DNA of 64,000 bases. Origin: Chitinophagaceae bacterium. Lineage in GTDB: Bacteria; Bacteroidota; Bacteroidia; Chitinophagales; Chitinophagaceae. Below, piece by piece: positions 26,000 to 35,069 of the stretch. Every line of letters starts with the position of its first letter. Position 1 is the first letter of the stretch. Made by a program: the position numbers and the translations under genes. The notes under the pieces are model-generated. The model did not search any database, had not been told where the DNA came from, and worked only from the letters and a program-made list of their open reading frames with translations. The DNA lies in NCBI GenBank assembly GCA_016715365.1, contig JADKAM010000004.1, positions 372,001 to 436,000 on the forward strand, read 5' to 3'.

Positions 26000-27946
26000 T
26001 TGATATCGCAGGAAAGCATACAGCAAATACAAAGCCGCATTGATATTGTGGAGATCGTTGGCTCTTTTATCAAGCTTAAAAAAAGAGGTGCCAATTACCT
26101 GGGCCTGTGCCCGTTCCATAATGAAAAAACGCCATCCTTTACCGTATCACCCTCTAAAGAAATATATAAATGTTTTGGTTGCGGTAAAAGCGGCAACAGT
26201 ATCAGTTTTTTAATGGAGGCCGAAAAATACAGTTATGTGGAAGCCCTGCGCTGGCTGGCAGCAAAATATAATGTTGAGATTGAAGAAAGTGAAACCAGTC
26301 CCGAATTTAAACAACAGCAACAGGTTGCCGATAGCTTATACATCATCAACAATTTTGCGCAAAAGTATTTTACAGATGCATTATTAAATTCAGAAGAAGG
26401 ACAGGATATTGCATTGAGCTATTTGAAAGAACGAGGTTTCAGGGAAGAGATCATCAACAAATTTCAATTGGGGTACAACAGCGAGGCAAGAGATGGTTTT
26501 ACCAAAGCCGCCCTGGCATCGCAATACAGCCTGGAGTATTTACAAAAGACCGGCCTGGTTAATGTGCGTGAGGGCCATGCTTACGATAACTACCGGGGGC
26601 GCATTATTTTCCCCATACACAACCAAAGTGGAAAAGTGCTGGGCTTTGGTGCCCGGATAATTAAGAAGAATGATAAGGCACCTAAATACATTAACACACC
26701 TGAAAATGAGATTTATGTAAAGAGTAAAATACTCTACGGTTCTTATTTTGCCCGCCAGGCCATTGATAAAGCCGATGAATGTTTACTGGTAGAAGGATAT
26801 ACTGATGTGGTAAGCCTGCACCAGGCTGGTGTAGAAAATGTGGTGGCCAGTGGCGGAACATCTCTTACACCTGATCAGTTAAGGCTGATTAAAAAATATA
26901 CCAACAACCTTACTATTATTTATGATGGCGATGGTGCCGGTATCAAAGCGGCCCTGCGTGGGCTTGATCTGGCGCTGGAAGAAAGCCTGAATGTAAAACT
27001 GGTTTTAATACCCGATGGTGAAGACCCGGATAGTTATGTGAACAAAGTAGGCACGGCTCAGTTCATCAATTTTGTAAATGAAAATAAAAAAGATTTTATT
27101 TTATTTCAATTGGGTATTGCTTTAAAAGATGCCGGTAATGACAGTACCAAAAAATCAGTTGTTGTAAACCAGATAGCCGAAACCATCTCTAAAATTAATA
27201 AGACCGAAGATTTTACCAAACAACAGGATTATATAAAGCAATGCTCCGAAATTTTAAAGATCGAAGAAAGCGGTTTGCATGCGTTGGTAAATAAGTTCAT
27301 CAGGGAAAAAGTAAATAAGGAAGAAACCCGTGTAAACCGTGACCAGCGTTTTGCAGAAGAATCATCATCAGTTGAGCAATACAATGAAGCAGATACTGAT
27401 GTTAAGGCACTTTTTAATAAAGATGAGATTCATGAGCAGGCCATGATACGCAGCCTGCTTGAATTTGGTTTAAAGAACTGGAACGAAAAACTGAAAGTGG
27501 CTGAATATATTTTTAAAGAGATTGAAGAGAACCAGCTGGAAGAACTGATTGACAATAAAGAACTGATAAGGGTAATGCAAACCTACAAAGCCTGGTTTGA
27601 TGCCGGTATTGAACCTACTGCCAAGAATTTTTTATATCACGAGGACCAAAAAATGAGTTCGCTTGTGGTAAGTATCATGGATTTTAATTACGAAATAAGC
27701 CCCAAATGGAAAGAACATTTTGAAGGTTTTATTGCAACCCGTGAAGACCTGTTTGCCGAAGAGGTTTTTTCTACTTTAAATTACCTGAAGCTGCGCAAAA
27801 TAAAAAGGCTGATGGATGAAAACCAGCGTGACCTTGAAAAGTCAACTGTGGCAGAAGATCAGATGATACTGGTACAAACCCACCAGCATTTAAAACAAAT
27901 GGAAATTGAATTGACGAAGCAATTGGGTACGGTAATTTTCAGATAA
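26000..27946 (+). CDS. dnaG: DNA primase
   Basis: 648 residues; makes RNA primers at the replication fork with the replicative helicase. The N-terminal CHC2 zinc finger is complete (Cys37, His40, Cys58, Cys61). The catalytic core has R-G-R-I-I-F-P-I near residue 195. The TOPRIM domain has E-G-Y-T-D-V near 255 and Y-D-G-D-G-A-G near 309. Residues after about 430 are the helicase-interacting domain, divergent as usual. The start is TTG: it gives M-I-S-Q-E-S-I, the expected first residues, and no ATG lies just upstream. Confidence 0.96.
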   Translation: MISQESIQQIQSRIDIVEIVGSFIKLKKRGANYLGLCPFHNEKTPSFTVSPSKEIYKCFGCGKSGNSISFLMEAEKYSYVEALRWLAAKYNVEIEESETSPEFKQQQQVADSLYIINNFAQKYFTDALLNSEEGQDIALSYLKERGFREEIINKFQLGYNSEARDGFTKAALASQYSLEYLQKTGLVNVREGHAYDNYRGRIIFPIHNQSGKVLGFGARIIKKNDKAPKYINTPENEIYVKSKILYGSYFARQAIDKADECLLVEGYTDVVSLHQAGVENVVASGGTSLTPDQLRLIKKYTNNLTIIYDGDGAGIKAALRGLDLALEESLNVKLVLIPDGEDPDSYVNKVGTAQFINFVNENKKDFILFQLGIALKDAGNDSTKKSVVVNQIAETISKINKTEDFTKQQDYIKQCSEILKIEESGLHALVNKFIREKVNKEETRVNRDQRFAEESSSVEQYNEADTDVKALFNKDEIHEQAMIRSLLEFGLKNWNEKLKVAEYIFKEIEENQLEELIDNKELIRVMQTYKAWFDAGIEPTAKNFLYHEDQKMSSLVVSIMDFNYEISPKWKEHFEGFIATREDLFAEEVFSTLNYLKLRKIKRLMDENQRDLEKSTVAEDQMILVQTHQHLKQMEIELTKQLGTVIFR

Positions 27947-27979
27947 TCTCACGAAGGTTTCTTAATTGATATTTTTATT

Positions 27980-28059
27980 TTCCCACAAAGCCGCAAAGCA
28001 CACAAAGCAGTATTATTAAATTCAGATAAAAATTTGTGTGCTTTGCGGCTTTGTGGGAA
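27980..28059. repeat. perfect 27-base inverted repeat (CACAAAG family)
   Basis: Arm 27980-28006 is exactly complementary to 28033-28059, loop 26 bases. The arm carries CACAAAG, CGCAAAG and CACAAAG words in tandem. It lies between the convergent stops of dnaG (27946) and the DUF4349 gene (28113) and could end transcription both ways, although it has no T-run directly after the stem. A degenerate relative lies at 13091. Confidence 0.9.
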
Positions 28060-28112
28060 TCTTCTTTCAAGGCACCCCGTAAAGCTATTCCAGCCTGCCC
28101 CTCCTCTAAAAC

Positions 28113-29042
28113 TTATGACTTCTGGGCTATTACTTTTGCAGGCCTCAATTTCTTCCATCCAAAATAAAGGGCGAATGCAACCAAAAGCAAAGGCCAGATA
28201 GAAACCAACCCAACAAACAATTCTGCTATCCAGTTCCCGCCCGTTTTAAATGCATTGGTTAATCTTGTAAAAAAAGATGGAGCTTCGTCTGTTGGTTTAC
28301 TATACCCTTCCAAAGGCTGGTAAAAACTAAGATTGATGGTGCTGAAAGATGTTTGATGTGACAGAAAGGAAACCCTGCCTGCAACAGACTCAATCTGCTG
28401 TTGTATATCATCAACTTCACCCTGCACCTTCAATACTTCTTCCATATTTTTTGATTGTTTTAAAAACTCGAGGTATTTTAAACGCAATTGTTTTTTTGCT
28501 TCCAACCTGGATTTTGTGTCCACCACTTCCCCCGTTACATCATCTGTAGTTATTTTTTTCTCCATCACTTTGCCATCATCAGCAGGTAATGCATTCATCA
28601 TGGGTTCAAATTGTGTCACCGGAACTTTAATTGTAATAGAAGTTTCAGCTTTTTCATCCGACAATGTCTGCTCTTCCTGTGCTACATAAGCACCATACTG
28701 CCTAACTGCACTATGCACATAGTTGTTGTATTTTTTAAAATCTTTTATCTCTACTTTCAATGTGCCGGTTTTTATGATCTTGCTGTCCCAGTCGGAGTTT
28801 GGTGCCACTGTTGCATGTATTGGAGAGCCGGCAGAATCAGTTGGAGGCGAAAATTTGTCAACCGGTATCTGCTTTTTTTCTTTGTTGTTGTTTTGAGGTT
28901 GCGGTTCTTTTAAATCAGCTGTTGTCAAATCAAAAGCCTGGGTTTCTGATTTGTCTTTGCCACTATTGCAGGAAATAAAGAATGAAGAAATTGCAATGGC
29001 TGCATACAATGCCCTGCGGGCAATAAAAAGTTTTGTTTTCAT
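28113..29042 (-). CDS. DUF4349 lipoprotein
   Basis: 309 residues. A signal peptide ends in lipobox F-F-I-S-C (Cys at 25), then an Asp/Lys/Pro-rich linker. The DUF4349 domain runs from K-I-I-K-T-G-T-L-K-V-E-I (about residue 88) through a coiled-coil stretch (R-L-K-Y-L-E-F-L near 190, V-D-D-I-Q-Q-Q-I-E near 212) to a C-terminal transmembrane helix at about 275-295 and a basic tail. The lipobox and C-terminal helix suggest anchoring at both ends. Function unknown. Confidence 0.88.
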   Translation of the reverse strand: MKTKLFIARRALYAAIAISSFFISCNSGKDKSETQAFDLTTADLKEPQPQNNNKEKKQIPVDKFSPPTDSAGSPIHATVAPNSDWDSKIIKTGTLKVEIKDFKKYNNYVHSAVRQYGAYVAQEEQTLSDEKAETSITIKVPVTQFEPMMNALPADDGKVMEKKITTDDVTGEVVDTKSRLEAKKQLRLKYLEFLKQSKNMEEVLKVQGEVDDIQQQIESVAGRVSFLSHQTSFSTINLSFYQPLEGYSKPTDEAPSFFTRLTNAFKTGGNWIAELFVGLVSIWPLLLVAFALYFGWKKLRPAKVIAQKS

Positions 29043-29140
29043 AACAATGAGTTTAGAATGATGAGATACTCATTGATACAAATTGTATAAAATTAGTAAC
29101 CGCTAAAAGATGTTAAAGGAAAGAGAAAGCATTGAAAAGG

Positions 29141-29470
29141 TTATTTTATGTTGAATTTAAAATTCAGTACCACCGGCGAAATAGCAAAGTCAGGAATATT
29201 ATACTCGTAGCTGTCAGTAGATTCTTTAATTGTGATGCGGTAGTTTGCTGCTGTTGATACCACACAATTTGCTTTTCCCTCCTTATCTGTTTTGTACTTT
29301 TTTATTTTGTGTGTAAGCAGGTCTTCAAAATTTACCACTGTCTCAATTTTCCTGCCTTCGGGTGTAGTAAGTGTAAGTTTTATTACTACAGAATCTGCAT
29401 CAATGGCAGGTTCCTGTGCATGGGTATTCAAAACAAATAAGGAAAAAAGAAATGAAAGAAGTGTTTTCAT
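29141..29470 (-). CDS. small secreted protein of unknown function
   Basis: 109 residues. Signal peptide MKTLLSFLFSLFVLNTHAQ, cleavage after H-A-Q near residue 19. The rest looks like a single beta-sandwich domain (V-V-I-K-L-T-L-T-T-P-E-G near 27, A-A-N-Y-R-I-T-I-K-E near 75). No motif recognised. The start at 29470 puts the signal peptide at the N-terminus. Confidence 0.7.
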   Translation of the reverse strand: MKTLLSFLFSLFVLNTHAQEPAIDADSVVIKLTLTTPEGRKIETVVNFEDLLTHKIKKYKTDKEGKANCVVSTAANYRITIKESTDSYEYNIPDFAISPVVLNFKFNIK

Positions 29471-29532
29471 ATATTTTTGATTAGCGGGTGTTTTATAAAT
29501 ATATAAAGCCATCAATCTAATATCTTGTTAAA

Positions 29533-29943
29533 TCAGGTAGTTCCGGATAGCTTCATAATCATCTCCCACTCCTCGGGCTTTACTGTCTGTACACTCAACC
29601 TTCCAAGGCGTATAAGATCCATATTGGCAAACCGTTTGTCGGGTTTTAATTGTGCCAGTGTTACCGGGTTCTTCAATTTTTTAACTGCTTTAATATCCAC
29701 AGCCACCCAACGGTCATCATCTATGGTAGGATCCTGGTAAGCTTCTTTAACCACTTTGGCAATACCCACAATCTCTACGCCTTCATTGCTGTGGTAGTAT
29801 AAAACGGCATCACCTTTTTTCATGGCACGTAAATTAATACGGGCTGCATAATTGCGTACGCCGCTCCAGCAGGTTTGTTTTTCTTTTACCAGCATATCCC
29901 AACTGTAAACCGAGGGTTCTGATTTTACCAGCCAATAAGCCAT
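29533..29943 (-). CDS. EVE domain protein
   Basis: 136 residues, essentially a single EVE domain: M-A-Y-W-L-V-K-S-E-P at the start, then W-S-G-V-R-N-Y-A-A-R (about 27), G-D-A-V-L-Y-Y-H-S (about 44) and the C-terminal L-I-R-L-G-R-L-S-V-Q. EVE belongs to the PUA/YTH-like group and is proposed to bind modified bases in RNA or DNA; stand-alone EVE genes are common and not necessarily defence genes. A heptad array starts nine bases upstream of the ATG. Confidence 0.92.
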   Translation of the reverse strand: MAYWLVKSEPSVYSWDMLVKEKQTCWSGVRNYAARINLRAMKKGDAVLYYHSNEGVEIVGIAKVVKEAYQDPTIDDDRWVAVDIKAVKKLKNPVTLAQLKPDKRFANMDLIRLGRLSVQTVKPEEWEMIMKLSGTT

Positions 29944-29952
29944 TTCGATTAA

Positions 29953-29980
29953 GAATTAAAAATTAGGAATGAAGAATGCG
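29953..29980. repeat. heptad array upstream of the EVE gene
   Basis: GAATTAA, AAATTAG, GAATGAA, GAATGCG in exact 7-base register (plus strand), nine bases upstream of the EVE start codon. Same unit type as the array at 40793. Confidence 0.7.
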
Positions 29981-30130
29981 GTTCAAAAATAAAGATATTA
30001 ATCGGTTACTAAAAGCCGGTTTAATCTTTTTTCAGGTTAATTAAATCCAGACTTTTCTATTTACCGTAATTGTATCTGTTGCTGCCTGGCAACGCACTAA
30101 AATGAAATCATTAATCTAAAAACAATTAAA

Positions 30131-30793
30131 ATGAAAAGAAACAAATTACTGCTGTCAGCTATTGTTGCAGCAACACTCATCACCGGCGGAGTAATTTACG
30201 CAGCAGATCATATTGATGCCCCTGCAGTAACCGGACAGTCATCGGATATTACTGACATGTATGTATTCCAGGGTGCAACTGCCTCTAACCTGGTGTTTGT
30301 AGCAAACACGCAGGGATTGCTATCTCCCGGAAGTACTGCTGCGGCTAAATTTGATGAGAATACCATCGTTGAATTTAACATTGATAACACTGGAGATAAC
30401 AAAGAAGACCTGGTTATTCAGTGCAAGTACGATGCAGCTTCAAACAACATGCAGATATACGGCCCTGTTTTACCTTCAGAAATTGGTACAAGAAGTAAAC
30501 TGGAGGGCAGCATGACTGCTTCTGTTGCAGTAACTGCTTACGGTGCTGCTGCTATAACAGCTACAACCACTTCGGGTATTAAAGCTTTTGCCGGCCCAAG
30601 AGATGATCCGTTTTTCTTTGATCTGAACCAGTACAAAAAAATTATTGCAGGTACCGCAATCAGCTTTAATAACCCCGGTACGGATGCTTTTGCAGGTACG
30701 AATGTATTAAGCATTGTTGTGGAAGTTCCTAAAGCGATGTTAGGCAGTGCAGCTACTTTAAACGTATGGGTAGAAACCAAAAAGAAAATCTAA
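30131..30793 (+). CDS. DUF4331 protein (N-terminal-type half)
   Basis: 220 residues with a signal peptide (MKRNKLLLS, cleavage near I-Y-A-A). The mature start D-H-I-D-A-P is the DUF4331 signature, followed by D-I-T-D-M-Y-V-F (about 38), and D-D-P-F-F-F-D-L-N-Q-Y near 157, another family block. Only the first half of a typical DUF4331 protein is present; the second half resembles the product of the next gene, 27 bases downstream. Function unknown; periplasmic or secreted. Confidence 0.88.
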   Translation: MKRNKLLLSAIVAATLITGGVIYAADHIDAPAVTGQSSDITDMYVFQGATASNLVFVANTQGLLSPGSTAAAKFDENTIVEFNIDNTGDNKEDLVIQCKYDAASNNMQIYGPVLPSEIGTRSKLEGSMTASVAVTAYGAAAITATTTSGIKAFAGPRDDPFFFDLNQYKKIIAGTAISFNNPGTDAFAGTNVLSIVVEVPKAMLGSAATLNVWVETKKKI

Positions 30794-30820
30794 TTAAACA
30801 AACTATTTAAATTTAAGACA

Positions 30821-31369
30821 ATGAATACAACAATAAAATTACTGGCAATTGTACTGGGAAGTACGCTGATTGCAACCTCATGTAAAAAAAGCGACCCCAC
30901 TCCTGCTGCAACAGTTTATTACCAGCAACAGGATCAGTTTGGAAGGCCCGCTATAAATACGGTTTTTAACGGTTCATCTGATAAAGATGCTTTTAATACA
31001 ACAGCCCCATCAGCCATGGGAGCCATTTTTCAGCCTAAATTTTTAGCCAATGTGGTGGCACTTGATGGATTTTTAAAGTCGAAAAATGCAGCCTATGTAA
31101 ATTACAGCACCAATGCTTTAGGCTGGGACCCAGTAACACTTACTACGGCATTATCTACAGATGTTTTAAATGTTACAACCACCGGAACTCCTACCCTGGC
31201 AACATTAACCGGCAGAACATTAGCTGATGATGCAATAGATATTGAATTGAAATTTGTAGTTTTTGGCGGACCAACTGGTGCCAGCAACCCACAGTTAACC
31301 AGCGATCATGTTGATGCAAATGATAAACCATTCCTGGCTTCATTTCCTTATTTGGCAGCTCCTTTCTAA
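30821..31369 (+). CDS. DUF4331-like lipoprotein (C-terminal-type half)
   Basis: 182 residues with a lipobox signal (A-T-S-C-K-K, Cys at about 21). The mature part begins with Q-F-G-R-P-A-I-N-T-V-F and S-D-K-D-A-F-N, which match the R-x-G-x-P-x-x-N and K-D-x-F-N blocks from the second half of DUF4331 proteins. It ends with D-D-A-I-D-I-E-L and S-D-H-V-D-A-N-D, also family-like. The separate start, lipobox and intact frame argue for a genuine two-gene split rather than a frameshift. Followed by a terminator. Confidence 0.8.
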   Translation: MNTTIKLLAIVLGSTLIATSCKKSDPTPAATVYYQQQDQFGRPAINTVFNGSSDKDAFNTTAPSAMGAIFQPKFLANVVALDGFLKSKNAAYVNYSTNALGWDPVTLTTALSTDVLNVTTTGTPTLATLTGRTLADDAIDIELKFVVFGGPTGASNPQLTSDHVDANDKPFLASFPYLAAPF

Positions 31370-31387
31370 ATCAAAACAATAGGTATA

Positions 31388-31417
31388 AAAGGCGAAGAAG
31401 TAATTCTTCGCCTTTTT
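31388..31417 (+). terminator. terminator after the DUF4331 pair
   Basis: AAAGGCGAAGAA, loop GTAA, TTCTTCGCCTTTTT: a strong G/C stem with A and T flanks, 18 bases after the stop codon. Confidence 0.9.
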
Positions 31418-31544
31418 GTTTAGCGGTAAAGCAATTCAGTAAAAAATATCTTTTTTTGTTGCAGCATTAAATCCAAAGTGCACCTTATTGCGTAAATAAT
31501 TAAGAATAAGCCTTTAACTTTAACAAAAGCGGCAGGTTGCCAAC

Positions 31545-31907
31545 ATGAAACAAATTGCGTTATATATAATCCTTTTTTCTTACAGCATGGTAATGCTAAA
31601 ACCTGTGGCGCCTTATATAAAGAATACAGTTGCCCATATTTTTTATTATAGCCAGCACATGGCTACCGTACATTACGAAAACGGAAAAATGCATGTACAC
31701 AGGGAAATAGTGGACAATGCAAAAAAGGATCAGCCAGCAAAAGAAATACCTGCTTTTAAAAAAGATAATTCTGCAAGCGATCATATCAGTATACAGCAAA
31801 AGCAATCTGAACAGGTTTTGCCTGTGATCAGATCATATCAAATTCATTTTACTGCCAGCCTGCTGAATAATTACCTGGCAGGTGAATACCCTCCTCCAAG
31901 AGCCTGA
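31545..31907 (+). CDS. small conserved protein preceding a TonB receptor
   Basis: 120 residues. An N-terminal hydrophobic helix (about residues 4-18) precedes Y-I-K-N-T-V-A-H-I-F-Y-Y-S-Q-H-M-A-T-V-H, a His-containing stretch with a further H-V-H-R-E at about 51. The middle is charged and low-complexity, and the end is P-P-P-R-A. From memory, proteins of this form often sit directly before TonB-dependent receptors in Bacteroidota; the His content would suit metal handling, which is inference. Confidence 0.65.
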   Translation: MKQIALYIILFSYSMVMLKPVAPYIKNTVAHIFYYSQHMATVHYENGKMHVHREIVDNAKKDQPAKEIPAFKKDNSASDHISIQQKQSEQVLPVIRSYQIHFTASLLNNYLAGEYPPPRA

Positions 31908-32021
31908 TCAGTTTTATTCCCATCAGTATAAATCTTACCAAACATCTATCTGCTATATGCAGGCAGATACTGGCAGATTAATATTACGCACTACTCAATT
32001 ATCAAGCTTTAAATTATACCC

Positions 32022-34259
32022 ATGCAACATCAATGCAGGTACATCATCATGGTGTGTGTACTTCTATTCTCCGGATCTTTTTACCGGGCGCAGGCACAAA
32101 CCACCATCAAAGGAAAAGTGGTGGATGCGGTAAGCAGGCAGCCTCTTGAATCGGTTTCAATTACCGATGTACATGCACAAACAGTAAAAACAACGACAGA
32201 CCAGCACGGTAATTTCATTTTAAAGTCGGGTACCGAATTACAGTTTTCGGCCGTAGGCTATAAAACGTTAACCACTACTGTTGCTGCAAACAGCAGCAAT
32301 ACCATTGCCCTGCAACCAGAACCGCTTAGTTTAAAAAATATAGTGCTTGAAAGCAATGCAGCCACAAAATTCAGCACCATCAGTAAGATTGACCTTGAAA
32401 TTAACCCGGTAAAAAACACGCAGGAACTTTTACGGCTGGTACCTGGTTTGTTCATTGCTCAACATGCCGGCGGCGGTAAAGCTGAGCAGATATTTTTGCG
32501 TGGCTTTGATGTGGATCATGGTACAGATGTAAAAGTATCTTTTGATGGTATGCCTGTAAATATGGTAAGCCATGCACACGGCCAGGGTTATGCCGATGCA
32601 CATTTTATAATACCCGAAACCGTTAACAATATTGACTTTGGTGCCGGCCCCTATTATGCACTGCATGGCGATTTTAATACTGCCGGATATGTATCTTTTG
32701 CCAGCTTTAAAAATATTTCAAACAGCCGTATACAGTTGGAAGGTGGCAGGTTCAATTCTTTCCGCACACTGGCTATGCTTGATCTGATAAAGAAAAACAA
32801 GGATAAACAAAGTGCTTATTTAGCTGCTGATTTTAACTATACCGATGGCCCAACCGTAGCCAAACAAAATTTTAAGCGCCTGAACCTGTTCGGAAAATAC
32901 AATTTTTCCATTACTGAGAACACAAAGCTTACCGCATCGGTTTCTACCTTTACCAGTAAGTGGAATGCAAGCGGACAGGTGCCCGACCGTGCTGTTAACG
33001 ATGGCACCATCAGCCTCTTTGGAAGCATTGACCCAACCGAAGGCGGCAATACCGAAAGGCATAATGCCAACCTGGTTATAACGCACCAGTTTACAAATGG
33101 CGCCAACTGGGAGAACCAGGCATTTTACAGCCGCTATAAATTTAACCTGTACTCAAACTTTACTTTCTTTTTAAACGACCCGGTAAATGGCGATGAGATA
33201 CAGCAGGCCGAAAGCCGTAATATTTTTGGTTATGCAACCAAACTAAACCATAAATATTTTTTTAGAAACAAAACATTGTACTCAGTTTATGGTGCAGGCC
33301 TGAGGCTTGATGCAACAAAGGATAGCAGGCTGTCGAATGTAGTTACCCGTAAATTTTTAAGCGATATTAAACTGGGTAATATTAAAGAAACCAACCTGTA
33401 TGCTTTTATGCAACAGCAATTAAATACCGGTAAATGGTTGTTTGATGCAGGTGTACGTGTAGACTATTTTAATTTCAGTTACCTGGATAAATTAAATGCA
33501 GTGCAGCAGCCATCGCAACAAAAAGCAATTGTCAGCCCCAAGCTTAATATTCAATACACCATCAATAAACAGGTACAGTTGTTTGTAAAAGCCGGCAAGG
33601 GGTTTCACAGTAACGATGCCCGTGTGGTGGTGGCCAATGATGGCAAAGATATTTTACCTGCAGCTTATGGAACTGACTTTGGCGTTATATTAAAACCAAC
33701 CGAAAATATATTGATCAATATTGCTGCCTGGTATTTATACCTCGACCAGGAATTTGTGTATGTTGGCGATGCCGGTGTAGTTGAGCCAAGCGGCAAAAGT
33801 AAAAGACAGGGCATTGATGTAACCACCAGGTTTCAGTTTACCAAAAACCTGTTTGCCAATGCCAATTTTAATTTTACAAAACCAAGGGCTGTGGGTGAGC
33901 CAAAGGGAGCCAACTATATTCCACTGGCGCCAACCTTTACCAGCGTTGGAGGCGTTTATTATAAAGCGCAGAAAGGGCTTAATGGGGGTATTAATTACAG
34001 GTACATAAAAAACCGACCGGCAAACGAGGACAACTCTGTTGTTGCCAAAGGTTATTTTTTACTGGATGCAGCCGTTAACTATACCAGGCCCAAATATGAA
34101 ATAGGACTGGCTTTTGAAAACATCTTTAACATTAAATGGAACGAGGCACAGTTCGCAACAGAATCAAGATTAAGGAATGAACCGGCACCGGTTACAGAAT
34201 TGCATTACACACCGGGCACCCCATTTTTTGCAAGGCTGAAACTGGCAGTGTTTTTTTAA
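32022..34259 (+). CDS. TonB-dependent outer-membrane receptor
   Basis: 745 residues. Signal peptide to about residue 25 (cleavage A-Q-A-Q). A carboxypeptidase-regulatory-like domain follows (I-K-G-K-V-V-D-A, about 29-105), then the plug (Q-E-L-L-R-L-V-P-G-L-F-I-A-Q-H-A-G-G, about 133) and a 22-strand-type barrel ending in an aromatic residue (V-F-F). The plug holds S-H-A-H-G-Q-G-Y-A-D-A-H, an unusual His cluster. TonB receptors import ligands such as metal chelates, cobalamin or glycans; the His cluster, the upstream His-containing protein and the downstream HupE/UreJ permease point to a metal, by inference. No SusD partner is present. Confidence 0.92.
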   Translation: MQHQCRYIIMVCVLLFSGSFYRAQAQTTIKGKVVDAVSRQPLESVSITDVHAQTVKTTTDQHGNFILKSGTELQFSAVGYKTLTTTVAANSSNTIALQPEPLSLKNIVLESNAATKFSTISKIDLEINPVKNTQELLRLVPGLFIAQHAGGGKAEQIFLRGFDVDHGTDVKVSFDGMPVNMVSHAHGQGYADAHFIIPETVNNIDFGAGPYYALHGDFNTAGYVSFASFKNISNSRIQLEGGRFNSFRTLAMLDLIKKNKDKQSAYLAADFNYTDGPTVAKQNFKRLNLFGKYNFSITENTKLTASVSTFTSKWNASGQVPDRAVNDGTISLFGSIDPTEGGNTERHNANLVITHQFTNGANWENQAFYSRYKFNLYSNFTFFLNDPVNGDEIQQAESRNIFGYATKLNHKYFFRNKTLYSVYGAGLRLDATKDSRLSNVVTRKFLSDIKLGNIKETNLYAFMQQQLNTGKWLFDAGVRVDYFNFSYLDKLNAVQQPSQQKAIVSPKLNIQYTINKQVQLFVKAGKGFHSNDARVVVANDGKDILPAAYGTDFGVILKPTENILINIAAWYLYLDQEFVYVGDAGVVEPSGKSKRQGIDVTTRFQFTKNLFANANFNFTKPRAVGEPKGANYIPLAPTFTSVGGVYYKAQKGLNGGINYRYIKNRPANEDNSVVAKGYFLLDAAVNYTRPKYEIGLAFENIFNIKWNEAQFATESRLRNEPAPVTELHYTPGTPFFARLKLAVFF

Positions 34260-34295
34260 ATATAAAACTTGAAGCAATAGCCTAAAATTTAAAAG

Positions 34296-34367
34296 CTGTC
34301 AGGCTGAGTTTGTCGAAGCCGGTATGATTTTAATAGTAACCCGCCTTCGACAGGCTCAGGCTAACAG
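34296..34367. repeat. imperfect inverted repeat (CTTCGACAGGCTCAG family)
   Basis: Arm 34296-34322 pairs with 34341-34367 with a few mismatches; core words are TGTCGAAGCC and CCTTCGACAGGCTCAGG. From memory this family is scattered in Bacteroidota genomes. It lies between the TonB receptor and HupE/UreJ genes, ending 15 bases before the latter's ATG. Confidence 0.8.
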
Positions 34368-34382
34368 TAAAATAATGTAAAC

Positions 34383-35069
34383 ATGAATAAAGAACGAGCA
34401 TACAGGCTGAATAAAATCATTGCATTACTTATCCTGTTTTTTTTGATCAGTCAACCCTTGCTGGCGCACGAAGAAGTAGGCGAACTGGAAAAAATGAGCA
34501 AAACCGACGCTGCCATCTTATACCTGCAACTAGGCTTTAAGCATATTATACCACTTGGTTTCGATCATATACTTTTTGTGCTGAGCCTGTTTTTATTAAG
34601 CCCTAAATTGAAACCGGTGCTATGGCAGGCAACTGCATTTACGGTTGCTCATTCCATCACACTGGGACTGGCTATGTTTAAGGTTATTACACCATCACCG
34701 GCCATTATAGAGCCCATTATTGCTTTATCCATCATGTATGTGGCTTTGGAAAATATCTTCTCTCCCACTTTAAAAAAATCACGTATCGGCATCGTGTTTT
34801 TATTTGGCCTGGTGCATGGTATGGGCTTTGCGAATGCGCTTGGATCTTTGGGTTTGCCACAAAACTCCTACCTCACATCACTCATCATGTTTAATGTAGG
34901 TGTAGAACTGGGGCAGCTTGCGGTTATCTTATCTGCTTTCTTTTTATTTGGCAAATGGTTTGGCAACAAACCTTATTACCGCAAGGCAATTGTAATTCCA
35001 TTATCGGTATTGATTACAATTATAGCGGGGTATTGGACGATAGAGCGATTGTTTTTTTTAATGGTTTAA
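34383..35069 (+). CDS. HupE/UreJ family protein
   Basis: 228 residues. A signal peptide or first helix ends at L-L-A-H-E, then five or six transmembrane segments. Family motifs: G-F-K-H-I-I-P-L-G-F-D-H-I-L-F-V near residue 52, F-T-V-A-H-S-I-T-L near 90, and G-L-V-H-G-M-G-F-A near 142. Conserved membrane His residues are typical of HupE/UreJ proteins, thought to be nickel/cobalt permeases. Inner membrane. Its 3' end overlaps by 12 bases the convergent immunity-protein gene. Confidence 0.88.
   Translation: MNKERAYRLNKIIALLILFFLISQPLLAHEEVGELEKMSKTDAAILYLQLGFKHIIPLGFDHILFVLSLFLLSPKLKPVLWQATAFTVAHSITLGLAMFKVITPSPAIIEPIIALSIMYVALENIFSPTLKKSRIGIVFLFGLVHGMGFANALGSLGLPQNSYLTSLIMFNVGVELGQLAVILSAFFLFGKWFGNKPYYRKAIVIPLSVLITIIAGYWTIERLFFLMV

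Noticed and set aside
29533..29943. EVE gene as part of a defence island
   Set aside because: Neighbours are ordinary envelope genes, and stand-alone EVE proteins are common outside defence loci.
30794..30820. Frameshift separating one DUF4331 gene into two
   Set aside because: The second gene has its own ATG and a complete lipoprotein signal peptide, and 27 non-coding bases lie between; this is a real two-gene arrangement.
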